Positions 10,657 through 21,024 of a DNA stretch of 64,000 bases are shown in pieces. Every line of letters begins with the position of its first letter. Position 1 is the first letter of the stretch. The notes under the pieces are model-generated. The model was not told the origin of the DNA and did not search any database. It saw nothing but the letters and a program-made list of their open reading frames with translations. The translations under genes and the position numbers were made by a program. This DNA comes from Hymenopellis radicata (Eukaryota > Basidiomycota > Agaricomycetes > Agaricales > Physalacriaceae), in assembly GCA_015501595.1 (NCBI GenBank), contig JADNRX010000005.1, positions 62,001 through 126,000 on the forward strand. Direction: 5' to 3'.

Positions 10657-13345
10657 TCAGCCCGACATAGGCGCCAATCCTTCCATTTGGGCCTTGATAC
10701 GCAGCGCGAGCCGCTTGCTCCAGAAGCGAACATGAGCAAGGTTACCGCCCATAGCATATATTCCGGCTATAATTCAAGTCAGTGATTTCGCTTAACTTGA
10801 TCTAACGAGTGCAATGCTTACGATGGCCAGTCTTGCGCCAGATCGCGTTGAGCTCGCCTTCGGAATCAAGACCCCATACGTCCTGCATGCGCTCGGCCTC
10901 TTTTCCAAGAATCTTGACCGCAGTGGTCTTCATGTTCTGTTCCGGGATATTCAGGCAAGTCCACAACTCTTGTCGTAAGAGAGACGCACCTTGTAACCGG
11001 TGGCCATGACCACTATGTCGGCCTCGAGCTCAGTGTTGTCGTCGAAGACCACCGATTTCTCAGTGAAATGACCTGTAGTAGTGTTAGGTGACGCCGGTAT
11101 TTTGAATGGCTGACGTACTGATTTCATGCCCTTGCTTTAGCTTGATCTTCTTGTCAATGATTAGCTGGGAAGCACCGACGTCGATATCTGGGAAAGAGGC
11201 TTGGTGAGCTTTCCGACCTCGCAGGACTTGTGCAACTGACAGTAACCACCGCCTCGGGTGTAGTATTTCAACAAGAAACCGGAACCATTGACGCCTGTAA
11301 GTACAACGGTTTGCCTTTGTTCTGATGTTCTGAAGAAGCTTACCAGTGTCCAGTTTGAAGCCAGCGTTGCGCAATCCGTCGAGCGTTTCCTTATCAGCTT
11401 CGGCAATCTCGTCGGTGACATATTTGTGCAATTTCTAGGCAGCTTCAACAGGACGACGTGTAACTAGCGGAGAGAGACCGACCTCAAACATATGGACAGG
11501 CGTCGAGGTGAACATTACGTCTGCGTCTTCCGTCTTTGGTCCACCTTCTTCGTATAGTCCTCGGAAAAGAATCCTCAGCCCATCATGTGAAGACCTATGG
11601 CCGACGGTCAGTCTTTGCGCTCGCGCAGTCATCGACATATGGCATACATGACGTAGGTGCTTGAACGTTGGACAATCGTCACATCGGCGCCCTGTTCGTA
11701 GAAGTCATGAGCGATGCTTCATTATAACTATCGTTAGCAGGCATATTTATTGAAGAGGACAAGGCACCCACTCATGACCGCTGTTGCAGCATCCGATAAC
11801 AATGGCCTTCTTGCCTTGAAGTCTCCACCTGTTGTGTGTTGACTAGAATGGCAGAGACGACCTTGGAACGCGTCCTGGTTCTTGAAGACGGGGATGTTGG
11901 GTTCCCCACTGTGGCCGGTAGCAACCACGACGAATTTAGGCTTGAGAACGCGTTCGGTTTGGTCGGGACGGACAACCGTCACCGTCCAGGTGTTGGAGGC
12001 CTCGTCATACGAAGCGGACTTGATCGTGCTTTGCATCCAAATGTTCAACTCCATCGAATTCGCCTAGAGCGCTCCATCTCAGTCATGTTATGTGGAATCG
12101 AGGGTAAAAGAACGCACATATGCCTCGAACCAATCGGCCAACTTGTCTTTGGGCGTGCTGACATGTGATGGTAAGAAAGTGGACTAACGTATACGAGTAG
12201 TTCTTAACGTACAAGATCGGCCAATGCTCAGGGAATGGCACGTATGGCAGGTGATCATACCACACTGGATCTAGTGTTCATCGTGAGCCGCGTAGTATTA
12301 TCACCTTTCGGAGACTAACCGTGCAAGACAAGGAAGTTATATCTCTTCCGCCAGTTATCGCCGACCCTTTCATTCTTACTAGGAAAGGCAAGGCAGAGGT
12401 AAGTTCCAGTAGCATCGATCATGAGAAATGTGACTGACTCGATGATCAAGGCGTCGACATTCAGTTGACCCAGCCTTGCCGCCAGTGCTAGCCCTGACTG
12501 ACCAGCACCGATGATAACCACTGTCGGTTCCTCGTTAAGAAATTCGCGCTTTTCGGCGCGTCGGTCTTTCCAGGCCTTCCGTTGGGTATTCTCGCCATGG
12601 TTGACACCGGCTGGCCGTGTCTGGAAATGCATATCAGTAAATTGACGTTTGATCAGAGCAATGGAGGCGTACGCTTCCTCGCTTCTCCTCAAAATTCTTC
12701 CATTCCTCGGTTCCAGTATACATAGTCCTGAGAACAGTTAGTACTCATGTCTGTCAGATAGTAGCGAATTCGCTAACTTTGCTTTCCAAGCTCCGTCATT
12801 GAAATCTCGCATCAGCCTGAAGAATCCTCGGCCGCGCGCAATATCCGTTTCGAAGGTGAAGAAGCATTGGATCCAGGTGAAATCTTCGTGTCACATTAAC
12901 AACTGAATACGCTACGCGGAAATTCGGATACAGAGGCGGAATTACCTCTATTCGCCTTGACGAGCGCTGGTTCCCCTTCGAGCTGCAGGTTACGAAGGCC
13001 TGAAGACTTGAGACGGTTGTTATCGTCGAGAAAGTCCTTGATGGTCGGGATAGTATGCAGCGTCCGATTGTCAAAAGACAGTGCAAGAAGATCGCGCCAG
13101 TACCCATCTGTCAAGAAATGAGCAGTGACGAGAGACGTGTCCTTAGACTCGATCGAGCTGGCAAAGGTATGGAACCACTTCTTGGCCAACTGTCAACGCG
13201 ATAAGAATACACTAAGTTCAACGTAACCTTCATAGACAAAACATACCGCGACTGGAGAGTTTGTCGCGCTTTCGACGTGTGAAATGACAGGTTTGGCCTG
13301 TTCAAAGTGGGCAAACTCAGGATGAGATTGTGCGAGCATTGACAT
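10657..13345 (-). CDS. Flavin-containing monooxygenase-like FAD/NADPH enzyme with N-terminal NTF2/SnoaL-like domain
   Basis: From MSMLAQSHPEFAHFEQAKP, the first ~150 residues contain WFHTFASSIESKDTSLVTAH and later GRGFFRLMRD, a SnoaL/NTF2-type module common in fungal members of this group. The oxidoreductase core follows: FAD Rossmann motif VVIIGAGQSGLALAARLG, FMO-type signature FQGRLCHSSQH, a second Rossmann motif with NSGHD (GCCNSGHD, where Gly-x-Gly-type residues are partly replaced), and ADIVVMATGYK near the C-terminus. The last residues are AQMEGLAPMSG. About ten introns are inferred. The likely reaction is NADPH- and O2-dependent oxygenation of a small nucleophilic substrate. The substrate cannot be inferred; no biosynthetic genes surround it. 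YUCCA-like annotation is possible but unproved. Confidence 0.85.
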
Positions 13346-13437
13346 GGCGGAAAAGAGCTGCTGGTAGAGTAAGCACTGGGGATTGAATGATGAAGGTGTC
13401 CCTTATGTACTTGCCAACAATTTGATTACCTACTCCA

Positions 13438-13467
13438 CACCCCGGGATGCGGGGAATGCGGGGAAAG
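13438..13467. promoter_or_regulatory. Cluster of GC-rich CreA/Mig1-type (SYGGRG) motifs
   Basis: Within 30 bp there are one CCCCGG and two ATGCGGGG units, matching the short SYGGRG core used by CreA/Mig1 carbon-catabolite repressors. The cluster is about 95 bp upstream of the monooxygenase start and about 490 bp upstream of the divergent GPR1/FUN34/YaaH gene. Binding is inferred only from the motif. Confidence 0.35.
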
Positions 13468-13953
13468 CACAGCTGACCTGCTTTATCCAACGTCTAATAC
13501 AACATCGAACTCAATCTGCACTTCCTCCGGGATAAACTTGAAGCTCGGGCTCATCCATGTCACTTGCTGTGACTGAGTTATCTTCCTAGGGGTTGTGTCT
13601 AGGGACGCTTGTTGTCAACTTGTTGTGGTTGGTCCTCCTCCCTCATGATCAAAGGAAGCGACACCGGCTGACCCGCATGTGGCCGCGGAAGTCCATTCTC
13701 ACCCGTCCTCCGTTTGTACGACGAAGACGGACGCCTACGGACGCCCGGCCTGGTCGTTTCAGGAGCGCTCGTGTCATCATGCGGTACGAACTCATTTCTT
13801 GAGGACCATCTCGTGCGAAAATCTCGTCGGGACATCAAGAATTATAGGACCGTGACCGTAGACTATAAAACGGCGTTATATCTGAAATGGTTCGGCTGCG
13901 CCTCAAGTTTGAAGCACCTCTCCAAGACCAACGTTCAAGTTCAAGTCTTCGGC

Positions 13954-14834
13954 ATGCCGTCAATTTCTGGAACTGAGAAGGCCGAGACCATGGCTATCGA
14001 GGACATTGAGGCGAACCGGGGCCATGGACAGTCGTCCCCAGTCGCGAAGACGCCGCCCGTTGACGCGTCTATCCTGTAAGCGCCACATCTCTCTGGGATT
14101 CAATAGACAACTGAATTCGCCCCGCAGCGGTCTATACTGCTTTGGTGCAGTTTGCGGGACCGTCTCGCTTTACAACTGCCGCGCCAGCGGCGTCACTGTA
14201 CCGAACGTCATTGTCGGCGAGGCCCTCGCTATCGGCGGTCTTGGGTTATTCGTCGCGGGGGTCTTCGAGTTCATCAGAGGCAGCCTCTACACAGGGACAC
14301 GTTCGTATTTGTTCCCTGCATGACTTGAAAGCACCCTGACGAGCAAGTCTAGTCTTCCTGTTCTTCACCGGCTTTTGGCTCTCGTACGCTGCCATTCTGC
14401 TACCCGATACTGGTATAGCAGCAGCCTATGGAAACGACACTGATATGTTTGGTAACGCTGTTGGCATCTACCTTGCCGTGTTTGCCTTTATGACCGCCCT
14501 CTTTTTGTAAGTCTAGACCGCTTATTTTCTGGTTCGAGGTGTTGAAGACCTTCTAGTATTGTGGGATGCAGAAAGACCATCGCGCTAAATGTCACCCTTG
14601 TCTTACTGTTTATGACTTTCCTTCTGTTATCTCTGGCCAATTTCCTTGGCGACTTAGTGTGAGTTATATTTTCACCTTCTCTTGACTTTTCGCTAACGTG
14701 TTTCATCTAGTATCTCCCGTACGGCTGGTGTTTTCGGTGTTCTCACTGCTGGGGGTGCGTTCTACATCGGTACGGGTGCGTTCTTGGCCTCGGAACCTAG
14801 GCCACTCTTCACTCTTCCTATGGGTGTCCTTTGA
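13954..14834 (+). CDS. GPR1/FUN34/YaaH-family membrane protein (acetate/ammonium transporter family)
   Basis: The polar cytosolic N-tail (MPSISGTEKAETMAIEDIEA) leads to six hydrophobic segments, including SLYNCRASGVTVPNVIVGEA, LGLFVAGVFEFIRGS, FWLSYAAILLPDTGIAAAYG, a TIALNVTLVLLFMTFLLL helix and AGGAFYIGTGAFLASEPRP. This is the fold and order of Ato/Ady2/YaaH acetate channels at the plasma membrane. Six short introns are inferred. The hallmark NPxPLGL motif at the start of the first helix is not present in the spliced frame: the first exon ends DASIL and the next begins GLYCFGAVCG. Either a divergent paralogue or an unrecognised exon is possible. The protein stops soon after the last helix. 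Confidence 0.8.
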
Positions 14835-15087
14835 CTTTCTTCGGGATTCCCTCCAGTATGAACATTATTCGGATGATGAAGTTTACTCTACTGTACATTA
14901 CTTGGAGTTGTGTCTTGGTTTGCATAGTGCGGTGATGGATATAAAATAGTCGCCAGAGTCTGTCTACTGGATCCCTGGCTTTCTGTATGAAAATGTCTGC
15001 CGACAGACAGCATTCGCAAAGCGGCGTATGCCGGACTTGATCAAGAGCGTGGCGCAACTACCATATTTGACTAATTTTCATTATTAG

Positions 15088-15244
15088 CAAGATCGTTGAA
15101 CAAGTTCCGCGATCACGACCTGCTGGAAACATCTACCGTTCCAGTCTAGCCTCACGAGTTAGGGAAAGTGATGAGTCTCGACCTCCCATCGGCTTCGACA
15201 TCAGAAGGCTTACTCCCGCACAATTCAAACTATACCAGAGCTGA
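15088..15244 (+). other. Coding-like exon fragment, no gene assigned
   Basis: After a good acceptor (TTATTAG, 15081-15087), one frame reads KIVEQVPRSRPAGNIY and continues to RRLTPAQFKLYQS before a TGA at 15244, with charged/polar composition typical of real coding sequence. Upstream bases 14835-15087 contain no convincing partner exons apart from a possible DSIRKAA stretch joined across a GTATGC donor near 15025. It may be the last exon of a small gene, or the remnant of one. Confidence 0.3.
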
Positions 15245-15426
15245 ATTTAAGTTTCTTCTACCTTGTGACCATCACTATAAGTACCGTATTCTCTCAAAGA
15301 ACAAAACCAGAGGTTGAACCTATATAACATAAATAACCAGGTCTCAGACCCTCAATAAATACAATAAATACGTGCGTGGATGGTATGTACTATGCAAAAT
15401 GTGAGAGGGAAATCCAGAGTGCGATA

Positions 15427-15968
15427 TTAGGTCGCGTGAAAGTCAAAATACCCGTGGTCAGCGAGCCCAGGGATATTTGACTCGGAGTGCGTCTTCGCGA
15501 TGCTCGTCGACGACCTCGGTTTCGGCTGGGCTACGGGCTTGCGGCCCCGGACAAGGGGTGGCGAGAGGGCCGGGGTTGTCAATGTCATGGACCGCAGCCT
15601 CGGCAAAGTTGCGTCGCAGGAGGACGAGCCCGAATCCGACCGCGACAGAGGGGACGGCGCGCTGTCCTTCCTTTTCAGGCGCTGCGCGTCGAACGACAGT
15701 GGTACCGTATCTTGGAGCCACTGCTCATCCTCGTCAGAGGGCGGCTGGGGGATGACACGGATCTTTTGAATGGACTCTGTGGCGATATGAGCAGGGGGGA
15801 TGCGCGTAAGGATGGAGGTATGGGCATATGCAGCGGTTGTTTGGATGAGGTTTGGCGTAGCGAGATGGATCGCCCCATGTCCCGCGTTGGCCGTCGTCTT
15901 GCACTGGGGGTAGAGTCCGAAAGGCTAGCTTTCGAAGATGGCGACGACGGAAAGGATTGAGAGGACAT
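15427..15968 (-). CDS. Small disordered hypothetical protein
   Basis: The start MSSQSFPSSPSSKASLSDST and the downstream frame IQKIRVIPQPPSDEDEQWLQ are in different frames; a 128-nt intron (15904 down to 15777; donor GTGCAAG, acceptor CCACAG) joins them and yields about 135 residues ending DHGYFDFHAT. The protein is rich in Ser, Pro, Arg and Lys, with several SP sites (APSPLSR, TPALSPP) and no recognised domain. Within the intron the other frame is also open, so the exon structure is tentative. Function unknown. Confidence 0.5.
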
Positions 15969-16187
15969 GGTTAGAGGGCAAACGAGTGTGTTCGGTATGG
16001 CGGGAATAAATAATAATGACTGGAACGGAAACGACAGTGGGATTGAGAAAGACCCGAGCATTCACCAATACGCAATTATATGTACACTGCGAGTTGCTTC
16101 CTTGATCGATTTTGAAATATCTGTCGTTGACAAGGAAGTATAGGGTGAAGGCACGAACTTGAATTACAAACCGTTTGAGCACTCATT

Positions 16188-17379
16188 CTATATCATCTTT
16201 CTACACAGTAACGCCAAAACCAACACAAGAAGAAAACCAATTGCAGTGTCTAGGATAAGGGGTGGACGACGAGAGGGAGACACAGGGATTCGTCCTCTTG
16301 ACGTATTAGGAGGAGGTGATTCCGCCGATAACTCTGTAGCGAGAGCAACAGGAACTGGGTTGTCTTGCTGGAGTTGTACCGCTCCACTGCTCGGCGGTGT
16401 CGGGTCACCAGAAGGCGGTTCAACTTGATTCTCGTTCTCAACAGGCTCCTCCGGAGCGGGGGGTGCTTCTGGAGGGGTCTCTGGGACTGTTGTTGGCTCG
16501 GGCGGAGTGACGTCTGGGCGTTCAGACGCCGAAGGGGGGTCTGGTAATATTTCAAGATTAGATTGCTGGCAATGCGGGCACACCCATTGCCTTGACCTTT
16601 GGGGAGGTCAATTTGAGAGTAATCATTACGCGTCTAGGTACGTACAATTGGGCTAGACGTCTCCGTTCAGACGGGGGATTCTCGATAGAACCAACGCCTG
16701 CGGCAGCTTGACCTTTCAGGGGAAAGAAACCTTGAAGGCCGATGATAGCTGTTGGACACCTGTATCAACAACGACAGCCTATAGCAAACGTGCTTGACTT
16801 ACCGGTACGCACACCCCATGCGGGTTGCCAGAGTTCCTCATGGTCTAGAAGCTATTAGAGTAGTCACGATGTACTGCGGTGGTAAGCTCACAATTTGTAA
16901 AACTAATGCATATCTGGATTCCAACATCAGAGATAAGTACAGAAAGTCGACAAATGGACCGTTGACCTTTGTGTTTAGCTCGAAGCGACCGTTAGGTGTT
17001 AGAAGCATCAATGAAGGGGGTCGGAATGGGTATTCTGCAGGGAGAAGGATGCGAAGATGATAGAGTCCTCCCTCAAACTCGGTACCTGGAGGGCCTCGAA
17101 GCGTACAATGCCATTCCTAGACAGCTCCATCAATAAATGTGGGGAGAAGTGACTTTAGAGACTTGCAAAGATGTCATCCTGCAGACGCGTCAGAACATCA
17201 TGGACATTAAGTGTGCAGACATACCTCAAGCGGCCATGCAGCATAATCGGTAGATGGGTCATTCGCGAGTTCGCGGGCTTCCTGCATAATCCGCTTGACA
17301 GCTGGGACTTGTGTGTGAGAATTTTGGTACAACATATATAGCAAGACTAACCGGAATTGTTCTTGTTCAAGGCAGACAT
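16188..17379 (-). CDS. UBC6: Membrane-anchored ubiquitin-conjugating enzyme E2 J (Ubc6-type)
   Basis: After the short first exon MSALNKNNS, the UBC fold reads VKRIMQEARELANDPSTDY, WHCTLRGPPGTEFEGGLYH, LPAEYPFRPPSLMLLTPNGR and, with the active-site Cys, KICISFTNYHEELWQPAWG. A CPHC pair (QWVCPHCQQSN) and a long Pro/Glu-rich linker follow, ending in a C-terminal hydrophobic anchor (AIGFLLVLVLALLCRKMI). This is the Ubc6/UBE2J layout: a tail-anchored ER E2 that works with Doa10/Hrd1-type ligases in ER-associated degradation. Six introns are inferred; one splits the codon after SFTN. Head-to-head with mS37, with 124 bp between starts. Confidence 0.9.
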
Positions 17380-17503
17380 TGCAGAGGTAGCGGTGGTTAG
17401 TTTGGAAGATGCATTGATGTCCAACGTGGCGATCAAACCGCGGGCCGACGGTCCGACACCGAGTTCGCTTTTTCGCGTTGCCTCAATCAACAACCAGCAC
17501 AAC

Positions 17504-17838
17504 ATGGTCCACGTTAAAGAGCTCCGAGTCCGACCCAGGAAACGTGCGCCACACTTATCTCTCCTCTCCTTGCTCTCATTCTATTACAGAAAATCTCGCC
17601 GGAATGTGCACCCTGCAGCTGACCTCGATGCTCGGCTGTTGGTCTGCCAGCAAAGATATCCATTCCATAGGTCAATGCAAGTCCGCCGCGGAAGCCCTCC
17701 TTCTCTGCATGCGCTCAACGGTGAGTACCACGTCGCCTTGATACAGCTGACTATTCATGTCCACCCCAGCCGGCGAAAAGCAAAGCCCACCGACCAGCCA
17801 TTAACTACCACCTTGCGCGACTAGGCAAACGCATGTAA
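17504..17838 (+). CDS. MRP10: Mitochondrial small ribosomal subunit protein mS37 (Mrp10/CHCHD1)
   Basis: The spliced protein starts MVHVKELRVRPRKQNLAGM, carries twin Cx9C motifs (C-TLQLTSMLG-C and C-KSAAEALLL-C) in a CHCH fold, and ends INYHLARLGKRM. Length (about 80 residues), the basic N-terminus and the NYHLxRLGK tail match mS37/Mrp10, a Mia40-imported subunit of the mitochondrial small ribosomal subunit. Two introns (about 45-50 nt) are inferred, one ending TATTACAG and one ending CACCCCAG. Confidence 0.92.
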
Positions 17839-17946
17839 TCCCCGCGTATATCGTAGCTACCATCGTTGTATTCTTCAGAAGAATCACCACATGACTTTAG
17901 CGCCACTCTTCATAAGCGCCCCCATCAACCTTTCCTTCGCACTGCC

Positions 17947-18957
17947 ATGTCTGAACGTGTTGCTGTCTTTTGGGACTTTGGTGGGCCCTCTCCCCTCTTC
18001 AGTAGCGTCCAGCTAATCATATCATAGAGAACTGTCCTGGCCCGGCTGGCGTATCGGGCTATACACTTGTGAACAATATAAGGAATTGTGTACAGCAATT
18101 CGGACCAATCAAGCTGTTCAAGGCCTACCTCGATGTTTCTGAACAATCGGCTCAGCGCGGACTCTCTCTGCGCTCAGAACTTCAATTATCGGGCATCTCA
18201 CTCACCGACACGCCACATAATGGCGGCAAGGACGTGGCAGATCAGATGATCATTGGTTCGTGCTCCTAGCAATCCTTTGCCCCACCGCGACTCAGGTACA
18301 TTAGTTGACATGATCTTATATGCCCTGGAAAATCCAATTTCTTCGACAACTATTGTCTTGATCACCGGGGATCGTGATTTCGCATACGCGGTTGCCACGC
18401 TTAGGCTTCGACAGTATCGAGTTGTCGTAATATCGCCATCCATCCCTTCGCCTCATTGCAGCCTTACATTCCATGCGTCTGTCGCAATGGATTGGAACGC
18501 CACTGTCATGAAAGATCTCTGTCCTCCAGAGAGTTTCCCTCCTCCTCCTCCTTCGTTTCCTACTTCACCTCCTCCTGCTGTTCCTACTTCATTTCCTTCT
18601 GCTTTTCCTATTGCGACTCCCCCTGTTTTTGCTACTTCTCCTCTTCCTCCAATGTCCCCTAGCCCTGGCCCTGCCCATGCCAGTGCCTCTTATCAAGTCT
18701 CTCACCAGGAACCCTTCCATACGCTTATTCGGATTCTGAATACCCACAGACTTAAAGGGCGTCCACAACCTCTGCGATCCGTCATCGGCCTAGAGCTTTC
18801 TGCCTGGGACAATGAGGTGTACAAGAACGCAGGCGTCTCCAAGTTTAAAGAGTATGCCGAGCTCGCAGTCAAGGCAGGCGTGGTTGAGCTCGGGGGTAAA
18901 GACGGTTCCGCGTGGATATCTCTTCGTCCAGGGTGGGTTCGCCCAGCCCAAGCTTGA
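17947..18957 (+). CDS. NYN-domain putative RNase with Pro-rich linker and LOTUS/OST-HTH-like C-terminus
   Basis: MSERVAVFWDFENCPGPAG opens an NYN (Nedd4-BP1/YacP PIN-like) domain; acidic residues are in FWDFENC, GGKDVADQMI and LITGDRDFAYAV, as expected for the metal-binding site. After ~160 residues comes a low-complexity linker (FPPPPPSFPTSPPPAVP and repeats), then a compact C-terminal module, EPFHTLIRILNTHRLKGR followed by FKEYAELAVKAGVVELGG, which resembles a LOTUS/OST-HTH winged helix. The combination recalls MARF1-type proteins. RNA cleavage is inferred from the fold only. Two introns are inferred, one splitting the DFE codon. It starts 108 bp after mS37. Confidence 0.8.
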
Positions 18958-19208
18958 TAGATGGTTTATATGGTGCGTATCAAGTAATAGACTCACTCTC
19001 TCTGCTTTTTCTCACCTAGTTTCCCAGGATGTGCTGATCACACCGACTTGTCGTCCCACGTTTGGCGGCGAAAGAATTGGCGGCCGTGGGTCGCGGGAAA
19101 TGGGCAACGTATTACGGTGTGAAACATGTACACGTCGTTGAATAAAAGGCGGAGGACATCCATAGCGCGGATTCCCCCTTGATTTCTTGTTATCATCTTT
19201 GCTCGAGG

Positions 19209-20735
19209 ATGCGTCTTTCGTCTCTGCTTGCCTTTCTTCTACCCATAGTGGCATATGCGAATTCGCTGATTGAGCGAAATTCAGCATGCGGTACTTACCT
19301 TTGTGTTAACGCGATGATACAAGAACCCTCTGGAAATCCTGTCTGTGAGCCGTCTCCGTCTGACGTCGACTTCCTTAGCTGAAATATTACCCAGTCGAGA
19401 TAGCTGTTCTCCTCGAGCCCGTAGGTTGGGTCGCTATGTGAGTAACTCAATGTTACTTGTCAGCCCGACTTGATTAGGATATTTCTTCCAGCGGCTTTGG
19501 GCACAAGATGGCCGGCAGCCATATGATCATTCTATGGAAGAACGACGACGGCACGGTGACAGTCTCGCAGAGATATGGAACCGGCCACACCGAGCCATTA
19601 TTCGACAACTCTCCGCCCCAACTCGCAAGGCCACGCGTACCCAGCGCCCTGGTACATCCCCTCTCTACTCACCTACGCGCCACATCCTGACCCAAACCCC
19701 CAGATGCAGTCCAAAGCCGGCAGCGAGGCCGCCTTCGCCATCGAACTCGTCCCAAACCAGAACCTCGGCGACGCATACAACACCTCGCGTCTGCTGTGGG
19801 CGTACTCCAAGACGCGGCCGGACTCTGACGACCCCGAGGCGACGATCCTGGGGCACTACGTTGCCGGATTTTTGAACCTCAACTTTTCGGACACGACGGC
19901 GGAGCCGATGTACATGCCCACGACGAGCAAGGCGGCGGCATCGCACAAGCGCATCGTCATCGCGCATGGAGCGTTGCTGTCTATTGGATTCTTGATTGTT
20001 CTGCCCGCTGGCGCTCTCGTAGCACGATTCGCGCGGTCATTTACGACGCGGTGGTTCATGGTGCACTACTGCTTGAACTACATTATCGCTCTCCCGATAA
20101 TCGTCGTCGGATGGGTGCTCGGTCCCGTGGCCGTCATCGACGCTCAAGCATCCCATTTTATGGATGCTCATCAGGTAATCAGCAACAAGCACCTTGAATG
20201 CTCAGAAGGCTAATGTTCTTTGACAGATATGCGGCGGCATCATGCTCCTTCTGTATATACTACAGATACTCCTGGGCAAATACATACACGCCCGGAAAGT
20301 CGGCGAGGCACCGCAAAAAGCGCATCCGCCTTCGAATATCTTGCACGCCTCTTTTGGAATCGTGCTCCTGCTACTGGCATACCTCCAGGTTCGTTTCTAT
20401 CTCATTGTGACTTTGAGCTATCTCAGCGTGATGCTCGTCATCCAGATCCGAAGTGGATTGCACGAATGGTACACCTTGACAGATGGCACCACAGAACGCT
20501 TGAACTTCTGGTGCACGTTAATAAGGAATTGGGCCATTGTGAGTAAGACACCCTCCCATACCTTCACTTTACAAACAATTTCCAGGCTATCTTTGTCGTG
20601 TACATCGCAGGAATGGTCCTACTTCGTCGTCAGTTTGAGCAGGAGAAAACGAACGCTTTATACAAATCCCTTCGGAACGATTCAGAAACACATCTTATTG
20701 GTGATGATGATGATAATAACAAAGCAGCACAATAG
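19209..20735 (+). CDS. DOMON plus cytochrome b561 transmembrane ferric-reductase-like protein
   Basis: MRLSSLLAFLLPIVAYANS is a signal peptide. The luminal/extracellular part (CGTYLCVNAM, then EIAVLLEPVGWVAMGFGHKM and GSHMIILWKNDDGTVTVSQR) is a DOMON/CDH-type haem domain, with Met and His candidates for the ligands. The b561 core follows, with four His-bearing helices: KRIVIAHGALLSIG, FMVHYCLNYIIALP, FMDAHQICGGIMLLLY and ILHASFGIVLLLLAYLQ. A short acidic C-tail (IGDDDDNNKAAQ) ends the protein. Such proteins pass electrons across membranes to extracellular acceptors such as ferric iron; the donor and location here are not shown. Six introns are inferred. Confidence 0.85.
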
Positions 20736-21024
20736 AGTACACTTGAGCCCAGGAATGACAGTACAGATGAGATAATGATAAATACTTCAAATCAACCAGG
20801 AAGATGAAACGAATAAGTAAATGAACGGTATAGGTGGTGTAGGGGTATGATTGTGAATGTCTGTCGAGCTACACATACGCCATCTCGCGCTGCAAGGATT
20901 ATTTCATCGAACACAATTTTGGGTCGTTGAACAATCACTTCTGGTGGCATTCCAACGATGCTACAGCCGAAATGGGGCCGGACGGGACGAATGAGCCATA
21001 TCAAAGAACAACGCCGAGTACATC

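Noticed and set aside
10657..13345. Horizontal transfer of the flavin monooxygenase from bacteria
   Set aside because: It has about ten ordinary fungal introns and the N-terminal domain common in fungal members.
15675..16061. Continuous 128-codon minus frame as a separate protein
   Set aside because: Its C-terminal half overlaps the better coding frame of the small disordered protein; splicing explains both.
10657..20735. A secondary-metabolite cluster (monooxygenase, transporter, b561 oxidoreductase)
   Set aside because: No backbone synthase, no pathway transcription factor, and housekeeping genes (E2, mS37) lie between.
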